Made by a program: the position numbers and the translations under genes
Notes under the pieces: generated by a model
What the model saw: only the letters and a program-made list of their open reading frames with translations
Told to the model about the DNA's origin: nothing
Database searches by the model: none
Source: Liolophura sinensis
Taxonomy: Eukaryota; Mollusca; Polyplacophora; Chitonida; Chitonidae
Reading direction: 5' to 3'
Assembly (NCBI RefSeq): GCF_032854445.1
Contig: NC_088298.1
Span: forward strand, 4,646,160-4,710,159
DNA: 64,000 nt
Shown here: piece by piece, positions 1 through 15,100 of the stretch
Layout: each line of letters opens with the position of its first letter
Numbering within the stretch: position 1 is the stretch's first letter

Positions 1-194
1 TGAAATGTACTATAAGCCCTCCTAGTTACCAAATTTTTTAATACTGACTAAGTGATATGCTGGAGAAAAAGAAAAAAAACGATTGTGAACTAAGTTTTGA
101 ATTTTGAAGAACCCCCTATCTATGCTGTTAAATGAGAGAAGCCAGTAGATTTGAAGCACTGGTTACATGTCAGATGATTTTGTTTTGATTATAG

Positions 195-3100
195 GGACTA
201 CAAGGAGTACCATACAGACACGACGGTGAAGTTTGTGGTCAAGCTGACCCCGGATAAACTGGCTCAGGCTGAGGAGACTGGACTTCATAAGGTGTTCAAG
301 ATACAGACGACAGCCACAACGGGAACAATGGTACGATGTCACACATTGCTGCCCGTTAGTGCTCAGAGGCTAACCTTCCACCAGAAAAACTCCATAAATT
401 TAATGGAATGAAGTATCATATTAAACTGGAAATCGTGATATTTAATCCTTATTATTATTATTACCTAATTCCTCAAATTTTTTGCTTCTGAGAGAGCAAA
501 TTTCTGTCCAATTTATGCAGATTTTTAATTTGATTTTAAAGACACACCTGCATTGATTGGACGGGCTAATTTCAAGGCTTCACAAAAAGTATAATTTGAT
601 CACTAAACACAGAAAAATGTCTTCAGAATATGCTTGAATACACACCTTGCAAAAATGTGAAAAGTTGAAGAATTACAGAACTATGATTTTAACAGAGTGA
701 AAGGGGCTTGTGGCTGTAATACTGTATGCTTACAATGTCCCCGGCAATTTCTTCTTCATTATTTTGTGGAAGAGTGAAATAAGATGTACATTCACATATA
801 CACACATACATCCACATAGATATATCTACATATTCACCTCTCCAGAATTGTAGTTCACTTTGAGATGTTTTCCTGTTTCTTATAGTAAAAATTTACGTAA
901 AACCAGATTCATGTAAAAAGCGCTGATAATGTTGAATTTGTTGGCTTTCACTTCTGCATTTATTTATTCTACCACCATGTCGTAAGAACTAGCCCTCAGC
1001 AAGCTGTTAGGTTACTGGTCATAAAACCTGTGCCTTTAGCTTGAAAATTTGCATCTCACCTGTGTTGATTCCAAGGCACGAAATACTGCCAAAAGTAATG
1101 GTATTTTATAAGAATCTTTTGAAATTGAGCAGAAATAAAGCAATTGTAATGTAAATGTACATGATGATGTAACTGTAGTTCCCAGTCCTCTGTCCTCACA
1201 ACCTGCATGATGATGTAACTGTAGTCCCTACTCCTCTGTCCTCACAACCTGCATGAGGATGTAACTGTAGTTCCCAGTCCTCTGTCCTCACAACCTGCAT
1301 GAGGATGTAACTGTAGTTAATACTCCTCTGTCCTCACAACCTGCATGAGGATGTAACTGTAGTTCCTACTCCTCTGTCCTCACAACCTGCATGAGGATGT
1401 AACTGTAGTTCCTACTCCTCTGTCCTCACAACCTGCATGATGATGTAACTGTAGTTCCTACTCCTCTGTCCTCACAACCTGCATGAGGATGTAACTGTAG
1501 TTCCCAGTCCTCTGTCCTCACAACCTGCATGAGGATGTAACTGTAGTTAATACTCCTCTGTCCTCACAACCTGCATGAGGATGTAACTGTAGTTCCTACT
1601 CCTCTGTCCTCACAACCTGCATGAGGATGTAACTGTAGTTCCTACTCCTCTGTCCTCACAACCTGCATGAGGATGTAACTGTAGTTCCTACTCCTCTGTC
1701 CTCACAACCTGCATGATGATGTAACTGTAGTTCCTACTCCTCTGTCCTCACAACCTGCATGAGGATGTAACTGTAGTTCCTACTCCTCTGTCCTCACAAC
1801 CTGCATGAGGATGTAACTGTAGTTCCTACTCCTCTGTCCTCACAACCTGCATGAGGATGTAACTGTAGTTAATACTCCTCTGTCCTCACAACCTGCATGA
1901 GGATGTAACTGTAGATCCTACTCCTCTGTCCTCACAACCTGCATGATGATGTAACTGTAGTTCCTAGTCCTCTGTCCTCTCAACCTCCAGTTGTCTTCTT
2001 TCAGGTGTTGTTTGACCGTAATGGCTGCATCAAGCGCTACAACAGCACGCTGGACATCATGAGAGAGTTCTACGATGTGCGTCTGAACCTGTACCAAAAG
2101 CGCAAAGCTTACCTGGAGGGTATGCTGGCCGCGGAGTCCCTGCGCCTGGACAACATCGCACGATTTATCATGGAGAAGATTGATGGCACCATTGTCGTCG
2201 GTATGCCCTGCTAAAAATTTCCAGCTTTTTCCCCTCACCTTTCAGAATCATTGTTTCTTTTGTTCCTTTTTTAATTTAGGGCCATGTCGTAAGGCTGTGT
2301 TATTGCCTTTTTTTAAGAGAAAATGTTGCCTAGGTTACGCTGCCATAAAGCAATGTTTCCACTGGGTTCAACCCAGTTTCTCCCTACCACCATGTAGGCT
2401 GCTGTCGTATAAGTGAAATATTCTTGAGTACGGCATGAAGCAAATCAGATAAATAAATAAATCCATTTATTTAAAAAAAGGCAAGTAGCATGCTGCAGAA
2501 AGCTGTCTAGTGCTGACCATGTAGCCTCCTACTGTCCTGTGGGACCCTCTAACCATTTCAATCAATGGCAGCTGTGGCATCCCGGACCTCGTTTTCTATA
2601 TGTAAATGAAAACCCTGTATAAGACAGTGTTATTTATGAGAAAGGTCTCGTGAAAGCAAGGTTACAGTCTCCTAGTGGTTAGCATGTTAACACAGCACAA
2701 TGAACCTGGAGCCTCTCACTGAATGGGGTCGCTGTTAGTTCAGTACCAGCTCATGCTGGCTTCCTCTCTGGCCATATGTGGGAAGGTTTGAAATAAGAAA
2801 TGAACGCGGGAAATGAATAAAGTAATATGTTTGTTTTCAGAGAACAAACGCAAAAAGGACTTGATCCAGACTTTGGTGATGGCTGGTTATGACTCTGACC
2901 CTGTCAAGTCCTGGAAAGAGGCTCAGAACAAAGCCGTAAGACTTTTTCATTACTCATGAAAGGAAAGACAAGAAATGATGTAACCCTAGTTATTTTGTTA
3001 GAAGATGCAGAAAGACCCAAACGGTCACAGCTATTGAACTTTTAATTTGGAATCCTTAGGAGACCATAAGATACACCGTGTTAGAACAACTGAAAACGCA

Positions 3101-6100
3101 ATAACGCATCACTTGTGCACCAAACATGTATAGCTGTAAGGCACAACATAGTGATGCCAGCAGGAACAGTTCATTCTTGGGTTATAGAAATAACTTTTTT
3201 TTGATTAGTCAAAATGAATAACATGGCAGCACTTTTAATTATCTTATAGCGAAAAGTTCAAAGAGTGCTTGGTCATTCAGTTGTTATTAAAAGTTCAAAA
3301 TAAATATGACCTCAAATTAAATCCAGGTCATAACAAAGACGACTGAATCATGCAAGGATATTCCAATTTTAATACGTTTCACACCTTTAAACGACATTGT
3401 GTGACCTCAGTATTTGTTGTAGTCATTATTCGGAAGAGCTTGAAATATCAAACATTTTAACCCCTGCTACTCCCATGTTACAACTTGGAAAATGACCCAC
3501 CATGTCGCAAAGCAATGTCACTCTGTTGTTGTAACATCGCATCTCAAAAAGTGCTTTTTTGCATGAATTCTGCCGCATGTATGATGTTGAGACTATGTGA
3601 CTGTTATCATTTGCAGGATTCGACTGAAGAGGATGGAGATGACAGCGACAGTGAAGCCTCAGGCTCCAGTGGTCCAGACTACAACTACCTGCTGGGAATG
3701 CCCCTCTGGAACCTCACCAAGGAGAAAAAAGATGAACTGCTCAAACAACGCGATGGCAAGGTACAGTGGATTTTGTGCTTTGTTCTTAAGCAGATTCGTA
3801 TATCAGAACAAAATTGTTCAGATTGCTGTGTGAGAGAAGGAGCCCTGCGAGTTGTTGATACACAATTTGGCACACTGCAGAAAATTTAGGCAGCTCCAGA
3901 AAACTGGACATATTATACAAACCAGATAATACCAAAACAAAAATTGGGTCTTCACCCCAGAATGGATCGGAGTAAATGTGCAGTGACGTCATTTTGATAC
4001 CCTTTTCAGCTACAGCAAACCCTAAAAAAAAAAACCCCAAATTATGAGAATATTGCCTGTTGACGTTTGCCTTAAATGTTTGAAAAAAGTCCCTGTAGTC
4101 ATGTCTATAATTTGGTATTTAAGGCTTTATGTTAAAATTTTGTGATGTCTGAAAATATTTTAGCCCAAATTAGGCTACTGTAAGAATACATACATCAAAA
4201 ACTTGTATTTGTCCCTTGATGTATTAATGGGTTAGGTGTATTTATTTGTGGTGTCTAGAATGTGAAACCATTGTAGGGAGTGGCACTTGCGCTGTGAGGA
4301 GTATGAGCAAGAGCCAAGCGAAGGAATAATGACACCAGAAGTATCTTGGATTCCCGGTTATTGCCTTCTGTAACTAGTGTACTCTAATCCTGAAATGTAA
4401 CTAGACAAATTGGAAAGGAAATTGTGCACCTGAAAACAGAAAGTTTATTGTACCGAAATTGTTGATGGCAGTGTGAATTTTACGTGGTCATTTTATACAA
4501 AATGCTAGTACTTTGATTTTCTTCTTTAGTAAAATATTAAAATAAAAACATGTAAACCTTTGATAATAATTAACATATGTTTTTCCTTCCAGGCTTCAGA
4601 ACTGAAAATTTTGAGAGGTAAATCCCCTAAAGACTTGTGGAAAGAAGATTTGGAGAAATTCCTCATTGAACTGGATGTAAGTTCTCTCATTGAATGCATT
4701 GTCCAGTTTTTATGTGTTTATTATACACAGAAAGTGATTAGCTAGATGAGCGATGTTCTCTTCACCTGAAGAATGGGGACTTTGTAACTGTTAACTGTCT
4801 GGTCAGCTTCGTTGAAATGTTTTCTCTGGTCTCATAACAGAAATGGAATTGAAAAGGATTTTGGATTAGTTATGGAATGGGAAGTTGAATTTTTCTGAAA
4901 TTGAATGTGGTATTTCAAAATGGTTTCTTGTATTTTTGAAGGTTTTTTCATGGTATTTTTGGAAGTTTTGTTGTGGTATTTCTGGATGTTTTGTAGTGAC
5001 ATTTCTAAAGGTTTTGTTGTGATATATCTGGGTGTTTTGTTGTGATATATCTGGATGTTTTGTTGTGCAGTTTCTGAGTGTTTTATTGCAATATTCCAGA
5101 ATGTTGAAACTCAAGAACGAGAAGAGGCTTTAGAGCCCCCTAAGGTTGGAGGGAAAATGAAAGGCAAACCTAAACAGCGAAAACTGCCCATGATGGAGAC
5201 AAAGCCATCTCCTATGGGTCGCCGCGTTGACCCGCGAATCGATTCAGCCATGAAAGAAAAGGCCCAGAAAACGGCAGCTGCAGCAAAGAGAGGAAAGAAG
5301 GTTGGTGCTGAGTGGAAAACTTGTCTTCCACTTTTCAACCTGAACCACATGATATTGACCGTTTTTAAAAATTATTTGTTTAGGGTAACCAAATGTAACC
5401 GGATTATGATTTTTTGTTTTATTTGTCTTTGTTTCTGGCTAAGAAAGAAGGTGGAAGCTGTAAAGAAATTGACTTTAAGAGAAAACAAAACGTGACAAAT
5501 TTCATCAAAAGCCCAGTAAAACTTCAGACTGGGCTGTTTGTTGGAGTTTTGTCAGGTTACCCCAAGCAAATATTGTTTCATTAGATCCAGTCGGCTGCTT
5601 AAAGATATGTTATCCAGGTTACAAAGTTTCCTTCTTGTTTTCCTGGGCTGAAATTTGGCATGGTGGCATTCACATAATTGTCAAACAGCTGATAAGGGTC
5701 ATAGCCACCCAATCAGGGGCCGGTGAAACAGGACTTTACCACTTTTGTCTTGCGTGCATCCTTCTCCATTTTCTGAAATACACTACCTGGAGTGAAACTC
5801 TGAAACATTTGCTGCTAAGGGATACCACCTAAGAAGCTGAAAAAAATGGAAAGGCAGCCCAAAGGAACAAAAGTAAATATATCTAAAAATAGCAGCAGAT
5901 GACATTAGTCCTTCCCAGCCTGAAAGCATTAATTATGTACTGTAGCCAAATTGAGTGTTGTTGTTGGACAATATGCCACAGAGTTGTGTCCCTTTAAGTA
6001 ACTGTTTATCTTTACTTTGTTACCAGGGGAAGGATGTGGTGAATGAACTGAAGTATGAGGATGATGAGGATAGCAAACAGCCAGATCTGTTCAAATTCCT

Positions 6101-9100
6101 GAAGAAAGAAGACGGTAAAGACGATGAGCCTAAAAGTCTTGCTGAACGGCTCAATATGAAAGGCAAACCAAAAAAGCCAGCAGCTCCAAGGGCTAAAGGT
6201 GAGGTGTTGGGAGTTGCGCCGAAGAGTTTTGTGAAGTCAGCAGTGTTATTTGGAGCAGGGAAGATGAAAAGTAACATTATTATTGCCAATCTTGAGTATA
6301 TCATTTAGGCAGCAATCAGTCTATCATCATAGAGAGCTAAGGGAAAAATTTTGGAAACCGCAGGTCTGATTTTGGTGTTATTTATAGCGTCTGTAATTTG
6401 TAAAGTAGCAAGCAACATTTTAAATTTATAGCGTCTGTAATTTGTAAAGTAGCTGGCAACATTTTAAGCATTTTTTCTGCTGCAGAACTAGTAAATTAAA
6501 GAAATATTCTGCCATTATCCAATATGCTCAGATACAGGCAACACCTATATTTTGTTTGATATTTTTCATTTGAGCAATGATATTTATAAATAAGCAAGTT
6601 AGAAGTGAAGCAGAAATCTTCACATGTAACTGTTTCATATGTAGTTTACTAGTTATTAGTAGACAGAAGATTTTGCCTGTGCGAATGCATTTGAAATGTT
6701 CATTAAATAAAAAGTATTTTGGTAATTGCTTTGACTTGACAATTTTTTTTTTTTAAATCGGAATATTTCAGGTTAAGTGTTGCGATCTACCTTAAAGATG
6801 TTTTTTAACAGTTGCAAAACAAGCAATTTTTTTTACCGTAGACAGTGTTTACAGTCCTAAAACAAGCAATTATTTAGCTTAAAGACAGTGTTTACAATCC
6901 CAAAACAAGTAATTTTTTTTTTTTTTTTTTTTGTTTCAGCAAAGCCCAAGTCCGCATCTCCCAAGAAGAAAAAGAAGAATGTGTGGGAGACAAGCGATGA
7001 AGAGGAAAACTCCGACCTGAGCGATGTTGACCTAGACGGGAGCTACTCAGCACTGCCAGCCGTTGACCGCGGACCACGAAGAGCTGCAGGTATTAAGGGG
7101 CCTCAGATAAATTGTATTTCACGTAAAGTTTAGCTTATTTAAGTAACACATTTTTGCACGATTCTCATGGACTCATCCAGCTTATATAGCTACTTATATA
7201 GAGTTTTTGTCAAGATTGATTAATTTGTTACTAGAAAAAAGAGTGTTGGCCTCAAAAGTGTTATCTTCAGGCCTTTATGTGCTTCTGAAAGAGTGTTTTT
7301 ACAAGCCATCCTGATTTGAGATAGCGCCAGAAGTAGGCCACATTAGGCAATAGTTTAGTGAAGTTTGTTTTAATTGGCAGTTTAATTGCTGGGGCTGGTA
7401 ACCATTATAAGTGTAAATAACCAGGTTTCCAAACAAAAACAGAAGTGCATTTTTACAGGCCATCTTGAATTGAGATAGGGCCAAAAGTAGGCTACTTTGA
7501 CAATAGTTTAGTGAAGTTTGTTCTAATTGCCAGTTCAATTGCAGGTCAAAAATGCATTTTTAGAGGTAAAAGTCCTAAAATATTTCTTTTGATTTGGAAA
7601 CTAATGTTATCCTCTGTTCCAAACAAGCCTCAAAGCACATTTCTAATATCAGTAGAACTCCCATAATAAGGAAACATGAACAACTTAGTTTTGGACGAAA
7701 TTAGGTCTTTTGCAGTATTTCAGACCTCCACGTTCTGTTTTAAGGCTTAGAGTGAGGAGTAAGGATTCTTTTGTTTTCCACAGCCGCAAAAGCCAAGAAA
7801 TATGCGTTTGATGATAGCGATGATCACGTGACCAGCGATGAAGACACGGAGTTGAAGCCGATAGAGAACAACGGCACAGATCACCGGCCGGCTGTCCTCT
7901 CCGACAGTGAGGATGAAATTCTGCCCCAGTCCAAATCTGCGTAAGTAGTCTAGTGAAAGCATCTGTCTCGAATTCGGGAGACCTGGTATCAAACCCGGGA
8001 CTGGTCGTACCAAGGACTTTATGAATGGAACGGGAAACAGGACTGGTTGGCCCGGTGTCAGTGTAATATGACAGCGGTGTCATGACTGGTGAATTAGGCA
8101 TGTATGCTGTAGTGGTAGCACTTTAGTGGCATGGTTTGAAAACCTGTCTTAGCATACTGAAGTGATTTGTCGCTATGGCAGTTGCATTTTTTGCGAAGTT
8201 ACGCATACATTAAACATCACACAAGAAATATTATAGGGATTCGTAGAAGTCAAAATTTTTTACAACCGGACACTCAAGATTAAGTTTTTGTGTGATCCAG
8301 ATGGAGTTTATTTATAATTTAAACACCGACTATAACCTGGTATTGAATTAAATGAATTAATTTCATTTGAGGTTCATTTCTGATGATGATTTTATTGTTG
8401 GTGCATACATATACTTTTACAAGTATATTATCCTCACCAGAGATATACATTGTATAATAATACAGTTATAAACCATGGTGATTCTTGTTGAGTTGTTGAT
8501 TGTTATAAATATTAGAAGAAAAAAAGGAACTAACAAATATTACATAAAAAAACAAACATATATGGGCCTACAAACACAAAAGACAAGGCTTATTCTGATT
8601 AGAGGTATATGCTGTGAACTAGCGATATTTGTTATTTGCTGGAATTTACTTTCGCGAATGTACTCCAAAGATGGTTTTGCGGGATCAAGGAAATACTGAA
8701 GAAAAAGTCTTAAAACTGATTAATTTTCCAAGTTATAATATAGAAGAAATTACAGTACTCAAGCACGTCAAACAGGTATGATCAAGAGTGGCTATAATCC
8801 TCTTTGGTTTCCGGCAGTGTCGTAAGTCCTCGTATACTGTATTAGAGATTAATTCGACGGGGGATGGATTATCATTATGTAAGATGACATTCTCACATAC
8901 TTTGAGTAGTATTCAAAGAGCCTAAGAGGTGTCACTTAGTGCAAGCAATCAAGCAACACGATTAGTTTTCGATTTTAATGATCCTCTGTGGCCTGTCAGA
9001 AACTGCTAACATTGCGTAGTTGTCATACCGCCATCGCGTTGTTGTATACAGTTCATAATTTGTTAGAAGCTCACTCATTGGTCCACAGGAGACACACAGC

Positions 9101-12100
9101 CAATGGGATAGCGTGTATCAAAGCAACATTCATTGGGAGACAGCACATGTTGTATCTACTTTTTTTTAACTTTATTTGAATACCGGAGCTTGATCCACCT
9201 AAATATATATGGAATCTAAGTGTGTTTTATGCCTGCTAAACTGTTATCACCTTTGTTTGAATATATTTAAAGCCATATTTTAATTTAATTACATCTCGTA
9301 CAGCCAATACAGTCGTACAGAGTCACGGATGCAGCCGTTGGCCATTGAAGGTGATCGCTCATCGCTACGCATATATTTTTGAATGCAATTCAGTTTTTAT
9401 CCAAAAATTTGAGTATTTGTATCAGAGAAACACAGAATTGACCTTTTTTTTACCCCAATTTTCATTTTTTAAGTGAATTTGACAACCGAATACCGGCGTC
9501 TAAAATTGACATAAATGAATCCCTGTATCATCACGTCAGACCAGAAATTTGCGGAAGCTGCCAAAGATTTTGTTTTTGAGGACCAATCTGTTGTAGGGGT
9601 TAAACAGTGTTTATCATAAAGTCTTTTGAACCATGTGATTTATATCTAAATGTGTTGGTAGCTGGTATTGTGTTATTGTTTCCATTACCAATAGCATTGT
9701 TCAAATAGTTTTTACTAGCAAATGGCACCACAAATTGTAGGAAGAGAAAGACGGATGAATCCGAAGATGAAGATCCGTTTGAGAGAAGCAACCGCCTGTT
9801 TGATGCCATGAGTCGCTCCAACACTACAAGCCTGCAGTCTGCACCCTCATCTCAGACAACCACAGGTACTTCACTCCGGTTTAATTTGAGTCAGTTATTT
9901 ATCCTGTGCAAGCTTGTTCAAGCACCAAGCAAGAAGAAAACTGGGGCCTATTCCACAATGCCCTTTCTGGTCTGTCAGCAACCTGCGGATGGTCGTGGGT
10001 TTCCCCCGGGCTCTGCTCAGTTTCTTCCCACCATAATGCTGGCCGCCGTCGTATAAGTGATCAAATAAATAAATAAAAAACAAAGCCCTTTCTGACTTTA
10101 AAAACTTGATGCTTAGTTTTTAGTACTGGAATTTGAAATTTTGACACATTCGTCTTAAAACAACATTGATTAGGGGTACCTGAATTTTAATTTTAAGTTC
10201 TGAATAAGTTATTGTGCAATAAATTTCAGATAAAGTAATGGAAAGGAACATACCAGATTTAATGATTAAAATTGTGACTTCAGTCTAAGCTAGCTTTGTG
10301 GCCTTGGCGCCAGGAATACATTCATCAGTATTCATGAGATATTTGTAAATTTGTTCTGTGTTTTCAGTGTCCAGTGCTATAACCGTATCCGACTCTGAAA
10401 GCAACCCTCCTGTGCAAGCGCCAGCGCCAGCGCCTGCGCCTGCAAAATCAAAACCTGCCAAGGAGAAACCAGCCGCTAAAAAGCCCAAGAAGGCAGCTGA
10501 GCCCAAAGGTAAGATTTTATTTTTTAACTGGATTTTTTTTAAAAGTGGTAACCAGCGTTGTTTTATGTGTCTGTATACATGTGATTGGCTGTGTTCGCTT
10601 CCTGCTTTCTAATGCTTGTGGGCAGTGGCTGATGTAGTGTGGTACTTCTGTATGCTTCTTCATCACCCACATCATGTTGTGCTTATGTAGCTTACGGTGT
10701 TGCTGTGGGCCAGGGGGTGCTTTCACAAAACTTAGTAAGTCACATTTCTTGTAACTTTTCTTAAGAGGTGCTGTCAAGGTGACTTCATTTACAAAAAAAA
10801 TTACGAAAAACTGATTTACGAATTGTTGTGAAAGTAGCCTTGGTCTTCTACCTTTTTACATACATGAGGGACATTCAAAACAGTTAAGATCCTGATTAAT
10901 TTAAGATCATGTGACTTCCAATTACATTGGCAAATTAGGTTAGAAATGGTTAGCGCAGAAAGTGAATGGCTTGTACTGAATGTGAATGGTTAGTGCAGAA
11001 AATGAATGGTTAGCACAGAACGTGAATGGTTAGTGCAGAAAGTGAATGGCTTGTGCAGAAAGTGAATGGTTAGTGCAGAAAGTGAATGGTTAGTGCAGAA
11101 AGTGAATGATGAGCACTGAAAGTGAATGGCTAGTACAGAAGTGAATGGTGAGCACTGAAAGTGAATGGCTAGTGCAGAAAGAGAATGATTAGTGCAGAAA
11201 GTGAATGGCTTGTGCAGAAAGTTAATGGCTAGTGTAGAAAGTGAATGGTGAGCACTGAAAGTGAATGGTTAGTGCAGAAAGTGAATGGTGAGCACTGAAA
11301 GTGAATGGCTAGTACAGAAGTGAATGGTGAGCACTGAAAGTGAATGGCTTGTGCAGGAAGTGAATGGTGAGCACTGAAAGTGAATGGTGAGCACTGAAAG
11401 TGAATGGCTAGTACATAAGTGAATGGTGAGCACTGAAAGTGAATGGCTAGTGCAGAAAGTGAATGATTAGTGCAGAAAGTGAATGGCTTGTGCAGAAAGT
11501 GAATGGCTAGTGTAGAAAGTGAATGGTGAGCACTGAAAGTGAATGGTTAGTGCAGAAAGTGAATGGTGAGCAGTGAAAGTGAATGGCTAGTACATAAGTG
11601 AATGGTGAGCACTGAAAGTGAATGGCTAGTACATAAGTGAATGGTGAGCACTGAAAGTGAATGGCTAGTACATAAGTGAATGCTTAGTGTAGAAAGTGAA
11701 TGGTCACTGTCTTAGAAAAGCATTGGTTGGGAATCATAATAGGACCAGTAGATGTAAATCTGTACCTGGGGCCAATTTCATGAAGAGTACTTACTTGTAG
11801 TGTTAAGTGGCCCTTAGGGAAGTGCATTTTATATCGGTATAATATAGGCTGTGGTGGCAGTTAAGGAGGGACTTAACTAAGTGTGCTTCATGAATGCAAC
11901 CTCTGTGAATGTTTCTGTGCAAAAAGGTAGAATAACGACAGTCACCATATATGTACATGTAGAAGCTCTTGTTTATTACTGCCCCTGTGCTGCTTGTATC
12001 TGCATTCACCTCCTGTCCTCGTTTGCACCCCCCCAGCCAAGAAGAACCAGCAGTCTATAGCAAGCGCCTTTGCCAAAGCGTCCAAAGCTAAGCCCAAAGC

Positions 12101-15100
12101 TAAACCTCCGAAATTTGTAGACAGTGATGACGAGGAAGATGAAGATCCCATGTTCACTAATGACAACAGCCAAGGTGATGAGTTGATAAAATTACAATGA
12201 GCAAGCCTTAAAAAACTGAACAGTGGAATTCAAACCGAAACTGTGAGGCTACAGTAATGTTGTTAATTTATTGTCGATTTATCATGACCCTTCCTATTGA
12301 TTAAAAAAAAAAAAAATGGTGCTGAGTGTGGTAGTAATTCCTAATTAAATTTCAAATAAAATAAGTATGGATTTCAAAGAGAAAATTGTGTTTTATGATT
12401 CCATTCCCAACTCTGTTTTAATTACCGTATTTCACATAAAGTTTGGTATGTAAAAGTGCACAAAGGCCTTAGAATGACACTTGTAAGTGTATCTGATAAC
12501 CTTCACAGAAACACTTCAGTGGCCCGGTAAGCTGAACAACTCAGAATCAAGCAAAAATGTTTAACTGGAAACATAGAAATCTCGAGTGGAGATGTAGTAT
12601 GGTGTGGGATATATTACATGCAAGTGGGTCATGAGAAATGAACAGTAAATTAACAATGGCTTTAGCCACATTTATAAGGCTGCATCATAACTGTATTAGC
12701 ATGGCTAATCTGGTAGTTTAATAAGGTTGATTTGGAAAAATAAATGCAAAAATTGTGTTTGCCCAAATGCCATTTTTTAAAATTGTACATTTTGAAATTT
12801 TTAGTTTTGAAAGATTTTTGTTATCCTGGGCACTGTGTGCCTTTTAAGAGTTCATTGTTTCAGAGAACATGATGTTGACAGTGTTTAGAGAAATTCTGAT
12901 GTTTTCTGAAAGATAATTTAGTCAGCTATTGGTAAACAGAGAGAATTTTGATTTCATTAGCAAATATGGATTTTTGTGCCAAATATATTCAGCATAGCCT
13001 GTTAAAATATGGGTGATATCACTATTAGTACCTGAGTACCTATTAGTCAACTTCTTCTACCGCCTCTGCTACCAATTTTTTGAAGCATGCTGAGAGAACT
13101 GTAGGGTGTAGAGAAATAATTTGCATCTTTAATGACACAAACAAATCAATTTTGGAGTTGTTTTCATAACAGTTGTGTGTATAAATTCCACTGAAAAAAG
13201 TGCGTTAGTGGTTGAAAAGATTTACACCAGTTGTTAATGGCTTGTAATGTGCATGTCTGGCCTTGCTCCCTGATTGTGCTGTCTATCTGTCGGCCTGTCT
13301 GTGTGACTCTTGTACGCTTGCCTCTCTCTCCGGCAGACATGTTTGCCAAAGCCGTCTCAAAAGGCAAACCCAAGAAAGTAATAGATGAGCACCTGTTCAG
13401 CAGTCAGAGTGAAGATACAGGTTTGCATTGTCATCCTTAAGCCAGTTTTTGTTTTGTTGTCAATTTTTTCAAATGTTTCACAAAGGCTATATCAGTGAGG
13501 TTGAGTTTAACATGTTATTTCTTAACCTACTTCCGTTTAAGCCATGAAGCCAGAAGGGGTGTAAGTGACCGCATGTTTACATGAACTTAGAATAAAAGCC
13601 TAACTGAGGTGAACTGCGCAGGTAGTCACATTTCACCGGTTACATGTGACCATTTGCCAGCTATCACACTGTGGTCGCTCCTCTGGTTCTACTCTACATG
13701 CTGATGCCTTCTGTATTATGTTACTTGCTATAGCTCGTCAGAAGTTTCGCCTTTTTGGTGTTTGCATGCATATTTATACAGCTGTTGATATTGCCATGAT
13801 TAATTGAAGACTTCAAAGTGATACAAGATCTATGCTTATTGGTTGAGTGTAGAGATAGGATTTGATGGGTTAAATCCTGCAGCTTTGGTCACGCTTGAAT
13901 AAATGTTCCATCCTTGAAATTCGGCTCAGTCCAGGCATAGCTGGGATCTCTTACACCAGACATTTACTGATGAATCAACACACCTTTTTGTTCCCTATAA
14001 GTGTTGTGACCAAGCTCATTGCAATTAGAGGAGTTCCACGTATTTCTGTGAAACAAAGGTGCAAAGCTTCACAGCATAGCTCTTCCTATCCAGCCAATCA
14101 GCATTGATTTTGTTTGCCTTTGAAAAGAATGTTTGTGGTGAAGCTAAAATGCATGATATTTATATTTAGTGTAGATTTTATTCCATCGGTATATTTGACA
14201 TTCTAAGTATCAATGTCAGTATTATCATAAGCATTCTCATGATTTTTCCTGCTGTTGTTGTTGTAAAGCTGTGTGCTGTGGTACTGCCAGTGCTTCATGT
14301 TGTTGTTGTTGTGTGTTCTTCCACACAGAAAAGTCGCAGACTTCTTCCAAGCCTGTCAAACCCAAGGCTAAACCAAAAGCCAAACCCAAGAAGAAGTTCG
14401 AAGATAGTGATGATGATGACGATGATGATGATGATATGTTTGCAGCTAAGAGCAAGCCAGGTGCAGAATCAGTTAATTAACTAAAAGACAAAATGTTAAT
14501 TTCATGAGACAAAATTGAAGGCTATTGTAACATACCATTGCAAAGTGTTATTCACTAACCAGTCATTCAAGCAGTTATTTGGTGTGTTAGATTACTGGTA
14601 TAAGTAGCCAAAATAATAGTCTAGATTGTGGAATGAGGGCGTGTGATAGGAAGCTCAGATCTAACAGGTAAGCAAGTAAGGGTTCATATTTCGTGTGTTT
14701 TTTCAAAAAAAATGGAATTACTGAGTGGGATCCCGTGATTTGTCCTTGAGAAAATACCATCCATGCCAGGAAAAGGCTCATCGAACGAAGGTTTAAAAAA
14801 AATACATCCAGTAGTCAAATAAATGCGTAATTTGTGAGAAATCTTAAATATGATCTCTTTCTGCAGCACCCAAGCCAAAGAAGAGAAAGGTGTTCTCTTC
14901 TGATTCGGATGAAGAATTTATACCCAAGAAGAAGAAATCCACAGCGGCCTCTAAGGTAGTCTGATTCATTCATACATCCTGTGTTCAGACTGGAAAATTG
15001 AAACACGCGGTTGTCAGTTTCTTGCCCAAGGCTGGTGGTTTACTTTGAGCACCATATCCGCGATTACACTAGTGTAACATTGCCGTTCTGAAAAAATGCC

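Larger units (their letters stand above)
331..2004. other. TOP2 intron after exon 1
   Basis: Holds a dispersed-repeat copy at 553-690 and the 46 bp minisatellite at about 1161-1990. Between 700 and 1160 I see only AT-rich unique-looking sequence. Confidence 0.8.

Noticed and set aside
1161-1990. CRISPR-like array
   Set aside because: Units are contiguous without unique spacers and the context is a eukaryotic intron.
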